A DNA stretch of 60,395 nt from Methanosaeta sp. PtaB.Bin039 (lineage in GTDB: Archaea > Halobacteriota > Methanosarcinia > Methanotrichales > Methanotrichaceae), in NCBI GenBank assembly GCA_002067795.1, contig MVQI01000053.1:1-60395 (forward strand), read 5' to 3'. Below, piece after piece: positions 45,649 through 52,823 of the stretch. The notes under the pieces are model-generated. The model was not told the DNA's origin and did no database searches. It saw only the letters and a program-made list of their open reading frames with translations. The position numbers were made by a program, and so were the translations under genes. Position 1 is the stretch's first letter; every line of letters starts with the position of its first letter.

Positions 45649-45974
45649 GTCCATACTTTCCTTGATTTTGTGAACAGGATGCGGCGAGCGTGTCACGCCA
45701 TATCGTGTGAAGGAGGCTTGCAGTATATCAAGCATTCCCTGGCCGGATGCGATATGCCGAACTCGAAAGGCAGGCACTCCCCCAAAGGCCGCGCTAAGAT
45801 CGAGCCACCCAGATACAGCCTGATTTGCCTTCCGATAAAATTATATTGATTTGAATTAAATATCGAATATTTATTATAGTAGGAACCCCCTGGGAGCTCT
45901 GAAATGACCGCCCCAGACCAGAGAACGGTGATCAGCCGGCGTTGTCAAGCCCGCCGTCCCGATGGAGGCCTCCT
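45649..45974. promoter_or_regulatory. Divergent promoter region of paaK and the dehydrogenase
   Basis: The AT-rich core (45838-45885) includes TTATATTGATTTGAATTAAA, the palindrome at 45857-45873 and a TATA-like TTTATTATAG at 45871-45879 facing right. A single regulator could act on both genes. Confidence 0.5.
45857..45873. promoter_or_regulatory. TAAATAT-CGA-ATATTTA palindrome
   Basis: A perfect inverted repeat of 7-base arms with a CGA centre, directly in the divergent promoter. Its position suits an operator for paaK and the dehydrogenase gene. Confidence 0.5.
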
Positions 45975-47021
45975 GTGAAGGCCGCAGTCTTGCACGGTCC
46001 AGGACGGCTCGTGCTGGAGGAGGTGGACGATCCGCCATGTCCCCCCGACGGTATTTTGATGAAAGTCCTGGCCTGCTCGATTTGCGGCACCGATCTGAAG
46101 ATGCTGAAAAATGGCCACAGGGACCTCTCTTATCCCCGAATCATGGGCCATGAGCTGGTTGGCGAGGTGGCAGAGATCGGAGCAGAGGCGAGGCCTTTGG
46201 CAGAGGTTGGAGAGGCCGTCCAAGTATGGCCTGGGATCGCCTGTGGCAGGTGCCAGCCATGCCTGAAGGGGTGGGACAACCATTGCGAGAGAATCGGCAT
46301 TTTGGGATTCAACAGGGATGGCGGCTGGTGCGAGAAGCTGGCCCTGCCTCAGGAGAGCCTTCAAACCGGCCTGATCTTGGTCGAGAGGAGCAGATCGGAG
46401 GCGTTTAGCCTGACCGAGCCCCTTGCATGCTGCTGCAACGCCCAGGAGTCGGCTGAAGTGGGCGAAGACGACCTGGTGCTGATACTTGGAGGCGGACCTC
46501 TGGGCTGCCTAAACGGCCTGCTGGCGGAGAGGAAGGGGGCAAGAGTGGTTCTCGCCGAACCTCTGGCGAGCCGGAGAAGGATCATCGGTCAGGCCAGAGC
46601 CGGCTGGCGGGTGGTTGATCCAGCAGAGGAGGACCTGGGGCAGGCCCTGGCAGAGGAGAGCGGAGCGGCTCTGGCAGACGTGATCGTTCCGGCAGCACCG
46701 CAGGTGAGCGTTGAGGCGCTGCTTCCGCTGGCCGGGCCTAAATGCCGCATATCGGTCTTTTGCGGACCGCTTCCGGGAGAAGAGACCGTCCGGATGGACA
46801 TGAGAGCCGTTCACTACGGTGAGATTGTCCTGGCAGGGGCATACGGGTGCTCAAGCCGGCACAACCGGGAGGCTGCAAGGCTCATCGCTTCAGGCGAGAT
46901 CGATCTGGACTGGCTTATAACGTACCGGGCCGGGCTGGATGGCATCGGCAGCGCAATAGATCATGCTGCCAGGCGAGAGGGGATGAGGGCCACAATCTTG
47001 CCGCAGATAAATCGACGATGA
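45975..47021 (+). CDS. Zinc-dependent medium-chain dehydrogenase
   Basis: A 348-residue MDR-family protein like sorbitol or threonine dehydrogenase. The catalytic zinc site is seen in CSICGTDLKM and MGHELVGEV, and the structural zinc in GIACGRCQPCLKGWDNHC. The dinucleotide fold is at LVLILGGGPLGCLNGLLAERKGARVVLAE. The start is GTG 45975 with GGAGG upstream. The substrate is not clear. It lies 12 bases before the TrpD-like gene, which suggests an operon. Confidence 0.85.
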   Translation: MKAAVLHGPGRLVLEEVDDPPCPPDGILMKVLACSICGTDLKMLKNGHRDLSYPRIMGHELVGEVAEIGAEARPLAEVGEAVQVWPGIACGRCQPCLKGWDNHCERIGILGFNRDGGWCEKLALPQESLQTGLILVERSRSEAFSLTEPLACCCNAQESAEVGEDDLVLILGGGPLGCLNGLLAERKGARVVLAEPLASRRRIIGQARAGWRVVDPAEEDLGQALAEESGAALADVIVPAAPQVSVEALLPLAGPKCRISVFCGPLPGEETVRMDMRAVHYGEIVLAGAYGCSSRHNREAARLIASGEIDLDWLITYRAGLDGIGSAIDHAARREGMRATILPQINRR

Positions 47022-47033
47022 GACCTGGGTGAT

Positions 47034-48158
47034 ATGATGACGAGCACGACACAGGAGAGCTGGAAGGAGTTCGGAAGAATGATTGACCGCCTGATCAGGC
47101 AAGAGAACCTGACCCGTGATGAGGCGAGGAAGATGTTTGATGCGGTTCTCAGGGACGAGCAGCCTGAGCTTCAGCAGGGAGCGTTTCTTGCGGCGCTGAC
47201 GGCAAAGCCTCCGACGCCTCAGGAGATGGCTGGGGCCTGGGAGGCGATATACGAGCTTGACACCGTCAGGGTTAGCCCGGAGGTCTGCGGCCCGCTGGTC
47301 GAGAACTGCGGGACAGGCATGGACAGCATCAAGACGTTCAACATAAGCACTGCATCCTCGATTGTTGCCGCATCGGCCGGCGTCTGCATGGCCAAGCACG
47401 GTGCGCGGGCTATAACCTCCAGATGCGGAACTGTCGATATGCTGGAGAGGCTTGGAATCGACGTCGAATGCCAGCCGGCTCTGGTCAAGAGAAGCATAGA
47501 GGAGGCTGGGATAGGCATATTCAACGGCATGAGCGAGAAGGTCCACCCGGCAGGTCTGTTTCGGATCCTGTCGAGGATTCGGTTCGGAACTGTCCTGAAC
47601 ATCGCCGGATCGCTTGCAAATCCCGCCGCACCATCGAGAGCTGTCAGGGGTGTCTATTCTGAGGAGATGGTGGTGCCCATAGCCCAGACCATGCGTGAGA
47701 TCGGATATGAGAGAGCCCTGGTTGTGCACGGAAAGCTAAAGGGTGGTCCTGGAGGGATGGACGAGCTGTCCACGCTTGGGCCCACCGTAACCGCTGAGCT
47801 GGACCAGGGCCAGATACGCCAGCACGTCATCTGGCCAAAGGACGTCGGCCTGTCACAGGCCAGGATGCAGGACCTGCTGCTGGGAGCTGACCTGGATGAG
47901 GAGGTATTCCGCATGATACGTGTTTTGGCAGGAGACGAGATGGGGGCTCGCCGGGATGCTGTGCTGCTCAATGCATCTGCGGTACTCTATGTGGCAGAGA
48001 AGGCTGAGGATCTGAAGGAGGGCGTCAGGATGGCTGCAGAGCTCATAGATACCGGAAGGGCTGTTGAGAAGCTGTGGCAGTGGACAGGATCTCAGTCGTC
48101 GGGTCCGTCTGGCAGCAGGCGGTTCGAGGAGCTGGCGGAGTCGGCCGGGATTACGTGA
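47034..48158 (+). CDS. TrpD-like phosphoribosyltransferase (nucleoside phosphorylase II fold)
   Basis: Resembles anthranilate phosphoribosyltransferase throughout: an N-terminal helical domain (LIRQENLTRDEARKMFDAVLRDEQPELQQGAFLAAL), then LVENCGTGMDSIKTFNISTASSIVAASAGVCMAKHGARAITSRCGTVDMLERLGI, and PIAQTMREIGYERALVVHGK...DELSTLGPT. The phosphate/PRPP loop is GTGMDS instead of GTGGDG, and the second loop is RCGTVD instead of KSGSAD. No tryptophan genes are near, so I infer a TrpD paralogue with another substrate. ATG 47037 is an equal alternative start. Confidence 0.75.
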   Translation: MMTSTTQESWKEFGRMIDRLIRQENLTRDEARKMFDAVLRDEQPELQQGAFLAALTAKPPTPQEMAGAWEAIYELDTVRVSPEVCGPLVENCGTGMDSIKTFNISTASSIVAASAGVCMAKHGARAITSRCGTVDMLERLGIDVECQPALVKRSIEEAGIGIFNGMSEKVHPAGLFRILSRIRFGTVLNIAGSLANPAAPSRAVRGVYSEEMVVPIAQTMREIGYERALVVHGKLKGGPGGMDELSTLGPTVTAELDQGQIRQHVIWPKDVGLSQARMQDLLLGADLDEEVFRMIRVLAGDEMGARRDAVLLNASAVLYVAEKAEDLKEGVRMAAELIDTGRAVEKLWQWTGSQSSGPSGSRRFEELAESAGIT

Positions 48159-48372
48159 AGGTCGTCGAAATCCGACTTTTTTTCACACGTGGTAGCCAAG
48201 AAAAGCCGCCCTGGCCGCTGCCTCTTTGGTTTCCTGCACCCCACATCGGCCTGTAGAGAGAGAGCCCTTTTCAAGCCGGCCGAATTTACATTTCACGTAA
48301 AAACTTGGAGATAAATAGGAGGCCGACCACACCTTCCGGGCGAGAGGAGGCGGATACCAGAAGGGAGATCGG

Positions 48373-48936
48373 GTGGTAAAGGACATGATTCGACGTCATA
48401 TAAGGTATGCAGGGCAGACAAAGACGGCGGCGGCAGCTCTCGCCCTGGCGTCTGCAGCGCTGGCACTGGCAGCCATAGCCCTGGCGGTGATATGCACCCC
48501 TGTCACATCTCAGGACGAGTTTTCCGAGATGGCACCGTCCATACTGATGACCGGGGTTGTGGCCAGCGGGGAAGATGAGCATATAGAGATCGTCAGCAAC
48601 CAGAAGGATACAGAGAACCTGAGAGGCTGGGTCCTGGAGGTCGATGGAGCAGAGGCGGCACTGCCGCTGCACCTTCTGGAGCCCGGCGGATTTGTGAGGG
48701 TCCACCCGGGCGCTGGAAGATCCAACCAGACCGACCTGTACCTCGAAAGCACGATTCGGCTGAACGACACGGCAGGAAGAGTCGTCCTGAAGGACGAGAT
48801 GGGAGCGGAGGTGGCCTCTTTGAAGTACGAGATGCAGCCAGACGGCTCCACCGTCTACGAGACATCTGCCAGGGCGGATTTCTGGTATCCATCATCAAGA
48901 CAACAGAGCACCAAGATCCCGCGCACGATATCGTGA
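48373..48936 (+). CDS. Membrane-anchored lamin-tail domain protein
   Basis: A 187-residue protein with one hydrophobic, Ala/Leu-rich segment at about 17-42 and an extracellular lamin-tail (LTD) domain: ILMTGVVASGEDEHIEIVSNQKDTENLRGWVLEVDG, LPLHLLEPGGFVRVHPGAG, DLYLESTIRLNDTAGRVVLKDEMGAEVASLKY. LTD domains in archaea occur on secreted nucleases and surface proteins. The start is GTG 48373 with GGGAG 5 bases upstream; ATG 48385 is the alternative. Role unknown. Confidence 0.7.
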   Translation: MVKDMIRRHIRYAGQTKTAAAALALASAALALAAIALAVICTPVTSQDEFSEMAPSILMTGVVASGEDEHIEIVSNQKDTENLRGWVLEVDGAEAALPLHLLEPGGFVRVHPGAGRSNQTDLYLESTIRLNDTAGRVVLKDEMGAEVASLKYEMQPDGSTVYETSARADFWYPSSRQQSTKIPRTIS

Positions 48937-49116
48937 TGAACTGGGTCCGGGCAGTGCGGGGGGGGCGACTGGAAGAGCGCTGACAGAGCCCCACCGGCAG
49001 GGCCATCCTCCCCAGGCCTTCTTTCGCCGGCTGACTCTTCCTCAGCCGCGCCACGGTTCTTTGCAGAGAAAGTGACGATTGGAATTTCCGGACGAAATAG
49101 CGCTGAGATCGATTCT

Positions 49117-49151
49117 GTATATACTATACCGATTTCGTATATACTATATAG
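49117..49151 (+). promoter_or_regulatory. Twin GTATATACTATA elements before the PHP gene
   Basis: The 12-base GTATATACTATA occurs at 49117-49128 and again at 49137-49148, a repeat distance of exactly 20 bases (two helical turns). The first eight bases, GTATATAC, are a palindrome. The second copy runs into the probable TATA box CTATATAG (49144-49151). Fits a two-dimer operator overlapping the promoter. Confidence 0.6.
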
Positions 49152-49197
49152 TTTAATTGCAAAAGACTTAAAGGATACACGAGAATAATAACACCTG

Positions 49198-50181
49198 ATG
49201 AATGATTCTTGCGCCCAAGCAAAGATGCTCAATTTCAGCGATGCAGAAGACCTGCGAAGATCCGGCTGGAAGGCTGCAGACCTTCACGTGCACACGGCAT
49301 TCTCTTCGGACGTCGTCGATGCCCTATCCTTGCAGCCGATGATGCTATACCGGAAGGCAAAGCAGATCGGGATGGATTTTGTGACATTCACCGATCACGA
49401 CACCATGGATGCATACGACACAATGGAGCCGGAGGCCACCGGGCTTGTCAGGGGCGTTGAGATCAAGATCAAGGACATAGAGACGGTCGGGCATACAATC
49501 CACGTAAATGTCTATGAGCTTGACTGCCGGCAGCTTTTAAAGCTTCAAAAGATCGCCGCCCGCGGAGATCTTCACGGCTTTTTGGACATTCTGAACGGAG
49601 AGGGGCTTCCTTTCGTCTACAACCACCCGCTATGGTTCGAGCCTGGTGAAAAGCCTAACCTGGCAGCCATACCGGATCTGGTCGGGCTGTTTCCGGTGAT
49701 CGAATACAATATGCATCGAATCAGGAGACAAAATGAGATAGTAATGGAGCTGGCAAAAAGATACAAAAAAGGGCTGATAGCTTCAACAGATACCCATTCC
49801 GGAATGATCGGCCAGGCTTATACCCTCTCAAGAGGAAGGAGCTTTCGGGAGTTCTACGACAACATCTGCCGTGGGGACTCGTACATTGTTGTCAGAGATC
49901 AGACGAAGCAGTATCTGACAGGTGAGATGAACACCTGGCTGGACATGATATCCAGACACGATATGACCCAGGACAAGAAGATCAGCACTGGAATTGCCAA
50001 TCTTGACAGGATCATATCAATCCTGGGCAGCGAGACGCTGAAGGACTTTCCGGTGATATACAGAGCTGCCCTTGCTGCAACGTACAGGACAGCCAACTCC
50101 GGGCTTCCTGCTGCGCTTTACATAAGACGGGAGAGCTCGAGGATGTGCGAGATAGAGAGGACCCTTGGCATCCGGGACTAG
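49198..50181 (+). CDS. PHP-domain phosphoesterase-like protein
   Basis: The PHP metal site is visible: ADLHVHTAFSSD (HxH), VTFTDHDTMDAYD, a Glu in RGVEIKI, YNHPLWF and ASTDTHSGMIGQ. The C-terminal 100 residues (MSRH...RMCEIERTLGIRD) are not part of the PHP barrel and are helical. PHP enzymes hydrolyse phosphoesters of nucleotides, DNA ends or histidinol phosphate; the substrate here is unknown. It starts at ATG 49198 after the twin promoter elements; I see no strong ribosome-binding site. Confidence 0.8.
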   Translation: MNDSCAQAKMLNFSDAEDLRRSGWKAADLHVHTAFSSDVVDALSLQPMMLYRKAKQIGMDFVTFTDHDTMDAYDTMEPEATGLVRGVEIKIKDIETVGHTIHVNVYELDCRQLLKLQKIAARGDLHGFLDILNGEGLPFVYNHPLWFEPGEKPNLAAIPDLVGLFPVIEYNMHRIRRQNEIVMELAKRYKKGLIASTDTHSGMIGQAYTLSRGRSFREFYDNICRGDSYIVVRDQTKQYLTGEMNTWLDMISRHDMTQDKKISTGIANLDRIISILGSETLKDFPVIYRAALAATYRTANSGLPAALYIRRESSRMCEIERTLGIRD

Positions 50182-50747
50182 AATTGCAGAGATAGACACC
50201 ACCTGGCGCCTTCTGGCGCGGGCTCTTCTCTGGCCTGGGGGCACACAGAAAACCTGACCGTACAGGTGATGGCTGGAAAGGCAAATATCGACCGTCCATT
50301 GACTTTTAGCAGTGATCCCACTGCCGGCCAGCCTGATATGAAGTCGCCAAGAGGGGCCTGATCGGATCCTGGCAGGGTGGAGAGACGGACCGAACCGTTC
50401 CCAGGCAGCATCCTATCGCATTCGAATTCGACCGAATCCGACAGCCTGCTGGCTTCGGTGCGGCCGAGCCATGCAGATGTCTGACAATATTGCCGGTCAT
50501 TATGAAAAACGCAGATTCAGCAGGCAAAAACTTCATATAAAGTAAGAACTATCAGAATTCCTCGGGGTTTCTTTCAGAAACAGGTGTGGATTTGAGATGT
50601 GGACCGAATGCGAAATGTTGGCGTGCGGCTGCAATGAGCAGCCTCCATTGAGGATTTTCAGACGTTTGGGCCTTTCGGATGACGGAGCCTGCCGGGTCGC
50701 AAGACGGCTTTGGGGGGCTTTTCTCCAGCGGTGGTGAGCAGACGGCC
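50182..50747. other. Gap before the first DNA-binding paralogue
   Basis: A TATA-like CATATAAAGT near 50534-50543 could start a leader of about 190 bases for the gene at 50748. No other coding frame is supported. Confidence 0.4.
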
Positions 50748-51275
50748 ATGACAATCCGGCTGCCTCTGGCAATCACGAACCCGCCCGCTTCCGCATCAAA
50801 TAGGGCCAAATACAGAAAGGCACTCAACGAGCTCTACCGCCTCACAGATGAGACGGAACATCTGCTGTTCAGGATCGGGTCTCTTGAAGAGCAAAGGACC
50901 TCAGAGGCAATAACGTCGGAAGATGGGGTCCTGGGGCGCGGCAGGCTGGACGAGCATCTGCAGTGGGCCATGGGAGACCTCTCGGAGATCATCCATCAGC
51001 TCTGCCTGGAGGTCAGCCTGATCTCAGAGAGGATGAGCGCCTTTGAGGAGAAGAGGAGGGCGGCGCATGGCAGGATGATGATCTGCAGGAGACAGGAGCT
51101 TGAGCAGATACTGAGAAGATGCGGCGGATCTCTGTCCTTTCGGGAGCTGCAAAGCGAGATGAAGCTAAGCCCCTCGCAGTTCACGAGAGTGGTAAATAGC
51201 CTGGATAAGGGGACTTTCGAGGTCAGGAGGTGCCCCGGCGCGAAGAGAGGAGAGAAGATGGTGGTGCTGAAGTGA
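50748..51275 (+). CDS. Coiled-coil protein with C-terminal winged-helix-like domain, copy 1
   Basis: A 175-residue protein. Residues about 15-115 are predicted long helices (KALNELYRLTDETEHLLFRIGSLEEQ, LQWAMGDLSEIIHQLCLEVSLISERMSAFEEKRRAAHGRMM) and 115-175 resemble a winged helix: ELEQILRRCGGSLSFRELQSEMKLSPSQFTRVVNSLDKGTFEVRRCPGAKRGEKMVVLK. GGTGAG at 50733-50738 selects ATG 50748 over ATG 50679. It is GC-rich like most of the window and is a paralogue of the AT-rich gene at 51525. A DNA-binding regulator role is inferred. Confidence 0.65.
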   Translation: MTIRLPLAITNPPASASNRAKYRKALNELYRLTDETEHLLFRIGSLEEQRTSEAITSEDGVLGRGRLDEHLQWAMGDLSEIIHQLCLEVSLISERMSAFEEKRRAAHGRMMICRRQELEQILRRCGGSLSFRELQSEMKLSPSQFTRVVNSLDKGTFEVRRCPGAKRGEKMVVLK

Positions 51276-51524
51276 GGAATTGACAAGGACTGCTGCAAGA
51301 TGTGTGATTGATGGCGAAAAATAAGTTGAAAGAAAGGATGCTTGATAGGATTATGGCATTTTTTCGAGAAATAAGCTGATCAACTATATCATTTCAAAAG
51401 GGTTCTAAATGATTACAAATTGCCAAATCCGTAATGTATTGCACGAAGTGCTGTAGAAAAATTCATATCTGTTAAGAATAAATCTGCATATAGTAATATT
51501 AATTCGAGTTAGGGGTGTTTAGGA

Positions 51525-52172
51525 TTGCCTGAAAAACGGAAACGCACATTTGGTTTAAATGTAGGGCACCGATTAAAAAAAGCACGCGGAACAAAGAGGC
51601 CGGTTTCATCTCGCCCAATCAGAGAATGCGAACGTCGCGAAAAGCTTTCTCAAGCATCAGCTAGACTGCAAATCGAGGAGGCAATTGAGCATGTGAACTC
51701 AATAAAGAGCCAACTCCATCAAGAAATCCATAACTTAAAATTAAAGAATCGGCTGCTGATGGACAGAATTGATGGATTGGAGAGGCGTATTGAACGCCGC
51801 TTGGAAGAAGCATCTGCTAAGAATGAGCATGAAGATACTATCGCCTTTAATGGAGAAATGAATTCTTCATTTGCACTCTCAGCCAAGTTATCCGAACTGG
51901 ATGAAAAGATCAATCAACTCACGCAAAAGATCGTTGAGATTGAGGATAAGAACGCAAAAATTCAGGGAAAGAAGACAAGTCTTAGGATCTCAAAGATTGA
52001 GGATATCTTGAAGGAGAGTGGGGGCTCCCAATCGTTCAAGCAGCTTCAGAGCGACTTGGGACTCAGTCCATCTCAGTTCACATATCTTCTGAGGCGCCTT
52101 GATACTCGTTACATTGAAGTCAAGAGATGCCCGGGCTCTCAAAGAGGTGAGAAGATGCTGATTCTGAAGTAA
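51525..52172 (+). CDS. Coiled-coil protein with C-terminal winged-helix-like domain, copy 2
   Basis: A 215-residue protein with a basic N-terminus (KRKRTFGLNVGHRLKKARGTKR), a long heptad-rich coiled coil (about 40-150) and a C-terminal domain, RISKIEDILKESGGSQSFKQLQSDLGLSPSQFTYLLRRLDTRYIEVKRCPGSQRGEKMLILK. The last 60 residues match copy 1 (50748-51275) almost position for position. TTG 51525 has AGGGGTG at 51511-51517. It is AT-rich like the peptide operon that begins 300 bases downstream, so it may be that operon's regulator. Partial sequence identity with copy 1 is clear; function is inference. Confidence 0.65.
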   Translation: MPEKRKRTFGLNVGHRLKKARGTKRPVSSRPIRECERREKLSQASARLQIEEAIEHVNSIKSQLHQEIHNLKLKNRLLMDRIDGLERRIERRLEEASAKNEHEDTIAFNGEMNSSFALSAKLSELDEKINQLTQKIVEIEDKNAKIQGKKTSLRISKIEDILKESGGSQSFKQLQSDLGLSPSQFTYLLRRLDTRYIEVKRCPGSQRGEKMLILK

Positions 52173-52329
52173 ATGATCGCAATTCAGCCATAAATATGCA
52201 GTCTTCTAAGCTTAATCGTTACAGATAGCACTCATACTAGATTTCAGATAGAAAAACATGTTTTAATTTAAGAAGAGCAAAATTCATTTTTTTAAAAGTA
52301 TTATAAATCACAAAGAAGGCTTATTCGTT

Positions 52330-52357
52330 TTAAATACTTAACAAATACAGTATTTAA
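52330..52357 (+). promoter_or_regulatory. Distal inverted repeat upstream of the peptide gene
   Basis: TTAAATAC (52330-52337) and GTATTTAA (52350-52357) are perfect 8-base inverted arms with 12 bases between; the half-site centres are 20 bases apart. It lies 40 bases before the TATA box, a usual place for an activator. Confidence 0.5.
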
Positions 52358-52367
52358 CTAAAAAATC

Positions 52368-52404
52368 AAGTTTTCACTTTTTATTGAAAACTTAAATTTA
52401 TATA
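52368..52404 (+). promoter_or_regulatory. Proximal inverted repeat and TATA box of the peptide gene
   Basis: AAGTTTTC (52368-52375) and GAAAACTT (52386-52393) are perfect 8-base arms separated by 10 bases. They are followed three bases later by TTTATATA (52397-52404), the probable TATA box, giving transcription start near 52428. A protein here would touch the TFB site directly. Confidence 0.6.
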
Positions 52405-52429
52405 GGTTAATGATAATAGGTCATTTTGG

Positions 52430-52444
52430 CGAGGCTGAACCTCG
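52430..52444 (+). promoter_or_regulatory. Small 5'-leader hairpin
   Basis: CGAGG (52430-52434) and CCTCG (52440-52444) pair around CTGAA at the very start of the predicted leader, 14 bases before the ribosome-binding site GGAGAT (52458-52463). May stabilise the mRNA. Confidence 0.35.
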
Positions 52445-52471
52445 ACTAGCTAAAACAGGAGATGAAGGAAG

Positions 52472-52600
52472 ATGGAAGTATTCTATGGAGAAGGAGCAGA
52501 GGAGTCGGGACAGGAGGAAGAGATGGCTTGCTGCTTTACTGCATGTAAAGGTGGTGTATGGGTGGAAATACTAAGTTCAAGACCTGACTACACAGCGTGA
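52472..52600 (+). CDS. Cys-rich peptide, candidate RiPP precursor (42 residues)
   Basis: The gene is too short for ordinary gene finding. It has GGAGAT at good spacing before the ATG and its own TATA box. The peptide begins MEVFYGEGAEESGQEEEM, an acidic leader-like part with eight Asp/Glu, and continues ACCFTACKGGVWVEIL then SSRPDYTA. Cys at 20, 21 and 25 sit in a CCxxxC core, with GG at 27-28 as a possible cleavage site. It is followed by a hairpin and then two radical SAM/SPASM genes and an exporter. By family precedent (sactipeptides, ranthipeptides, Cys-rich CcpM-type peptides) the Cys would form thioether bonds. The role is inferred from context; no homologue was checked. Confidence 0.6.
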   Translation: MEVFYGEGAEESGQEEEMACCFTACKGGVWVEILSSRPDYTA

Positions 52601-52619
52601 TAAGGCGTTGGCAGATGGG

Positions 52620-52657
52620 ACAATAGCACACCTAACCTAAGTTAGGCATGCTATTGT
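52620..52657 (+). terminator. Stem-loop between the peptide gene and the maturases
   Basis: ACAATAGCA (52620-52628) pairs perfectly with TGCTATTGT (52649-52657), and within it CCTAAC (52631-52636) pairs with GTTAGG (52641-52646) around CTAA. The position, just after a high-demand small gene and before enzymes needed in less amount, is typical of partial terminators or mRNA-stability elements in RiPP operons. Confidence 0.6.
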
Positions 52658-52823
52658 TCCTATTTATATTTCGAACTATGAATCCGACAAACGATAGTTC
52701 AAGTGCAGTCACTGTTGATATTCGGTTTGGAAGGAACTATTAGCAGGAATAATATTGAACCAGAGACTGCGAATTCTGCAGCAACGATGAGAAGTAATAA
52801 TATAAAATGTGGTGGTATATCAG

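Noticed and set aside
46890-47729. 279-codon leftward frame over the TrpD-like gene
   Set aside because: Antisense shadow without family features.
52678-52743. 21-codon frame between the stem-loop and maturase 1
   Set aside because: No ribosome-binding site and no Cys or core-like features; a nearby GAACTAT/ATAGTTC repeat explains its regularity better.
52796-52806. TATA-like AATATAAAA just before maturase 1
   Set aside because: Transcription from it would begin after the ATG at 52824, so it cannot serve that gene.
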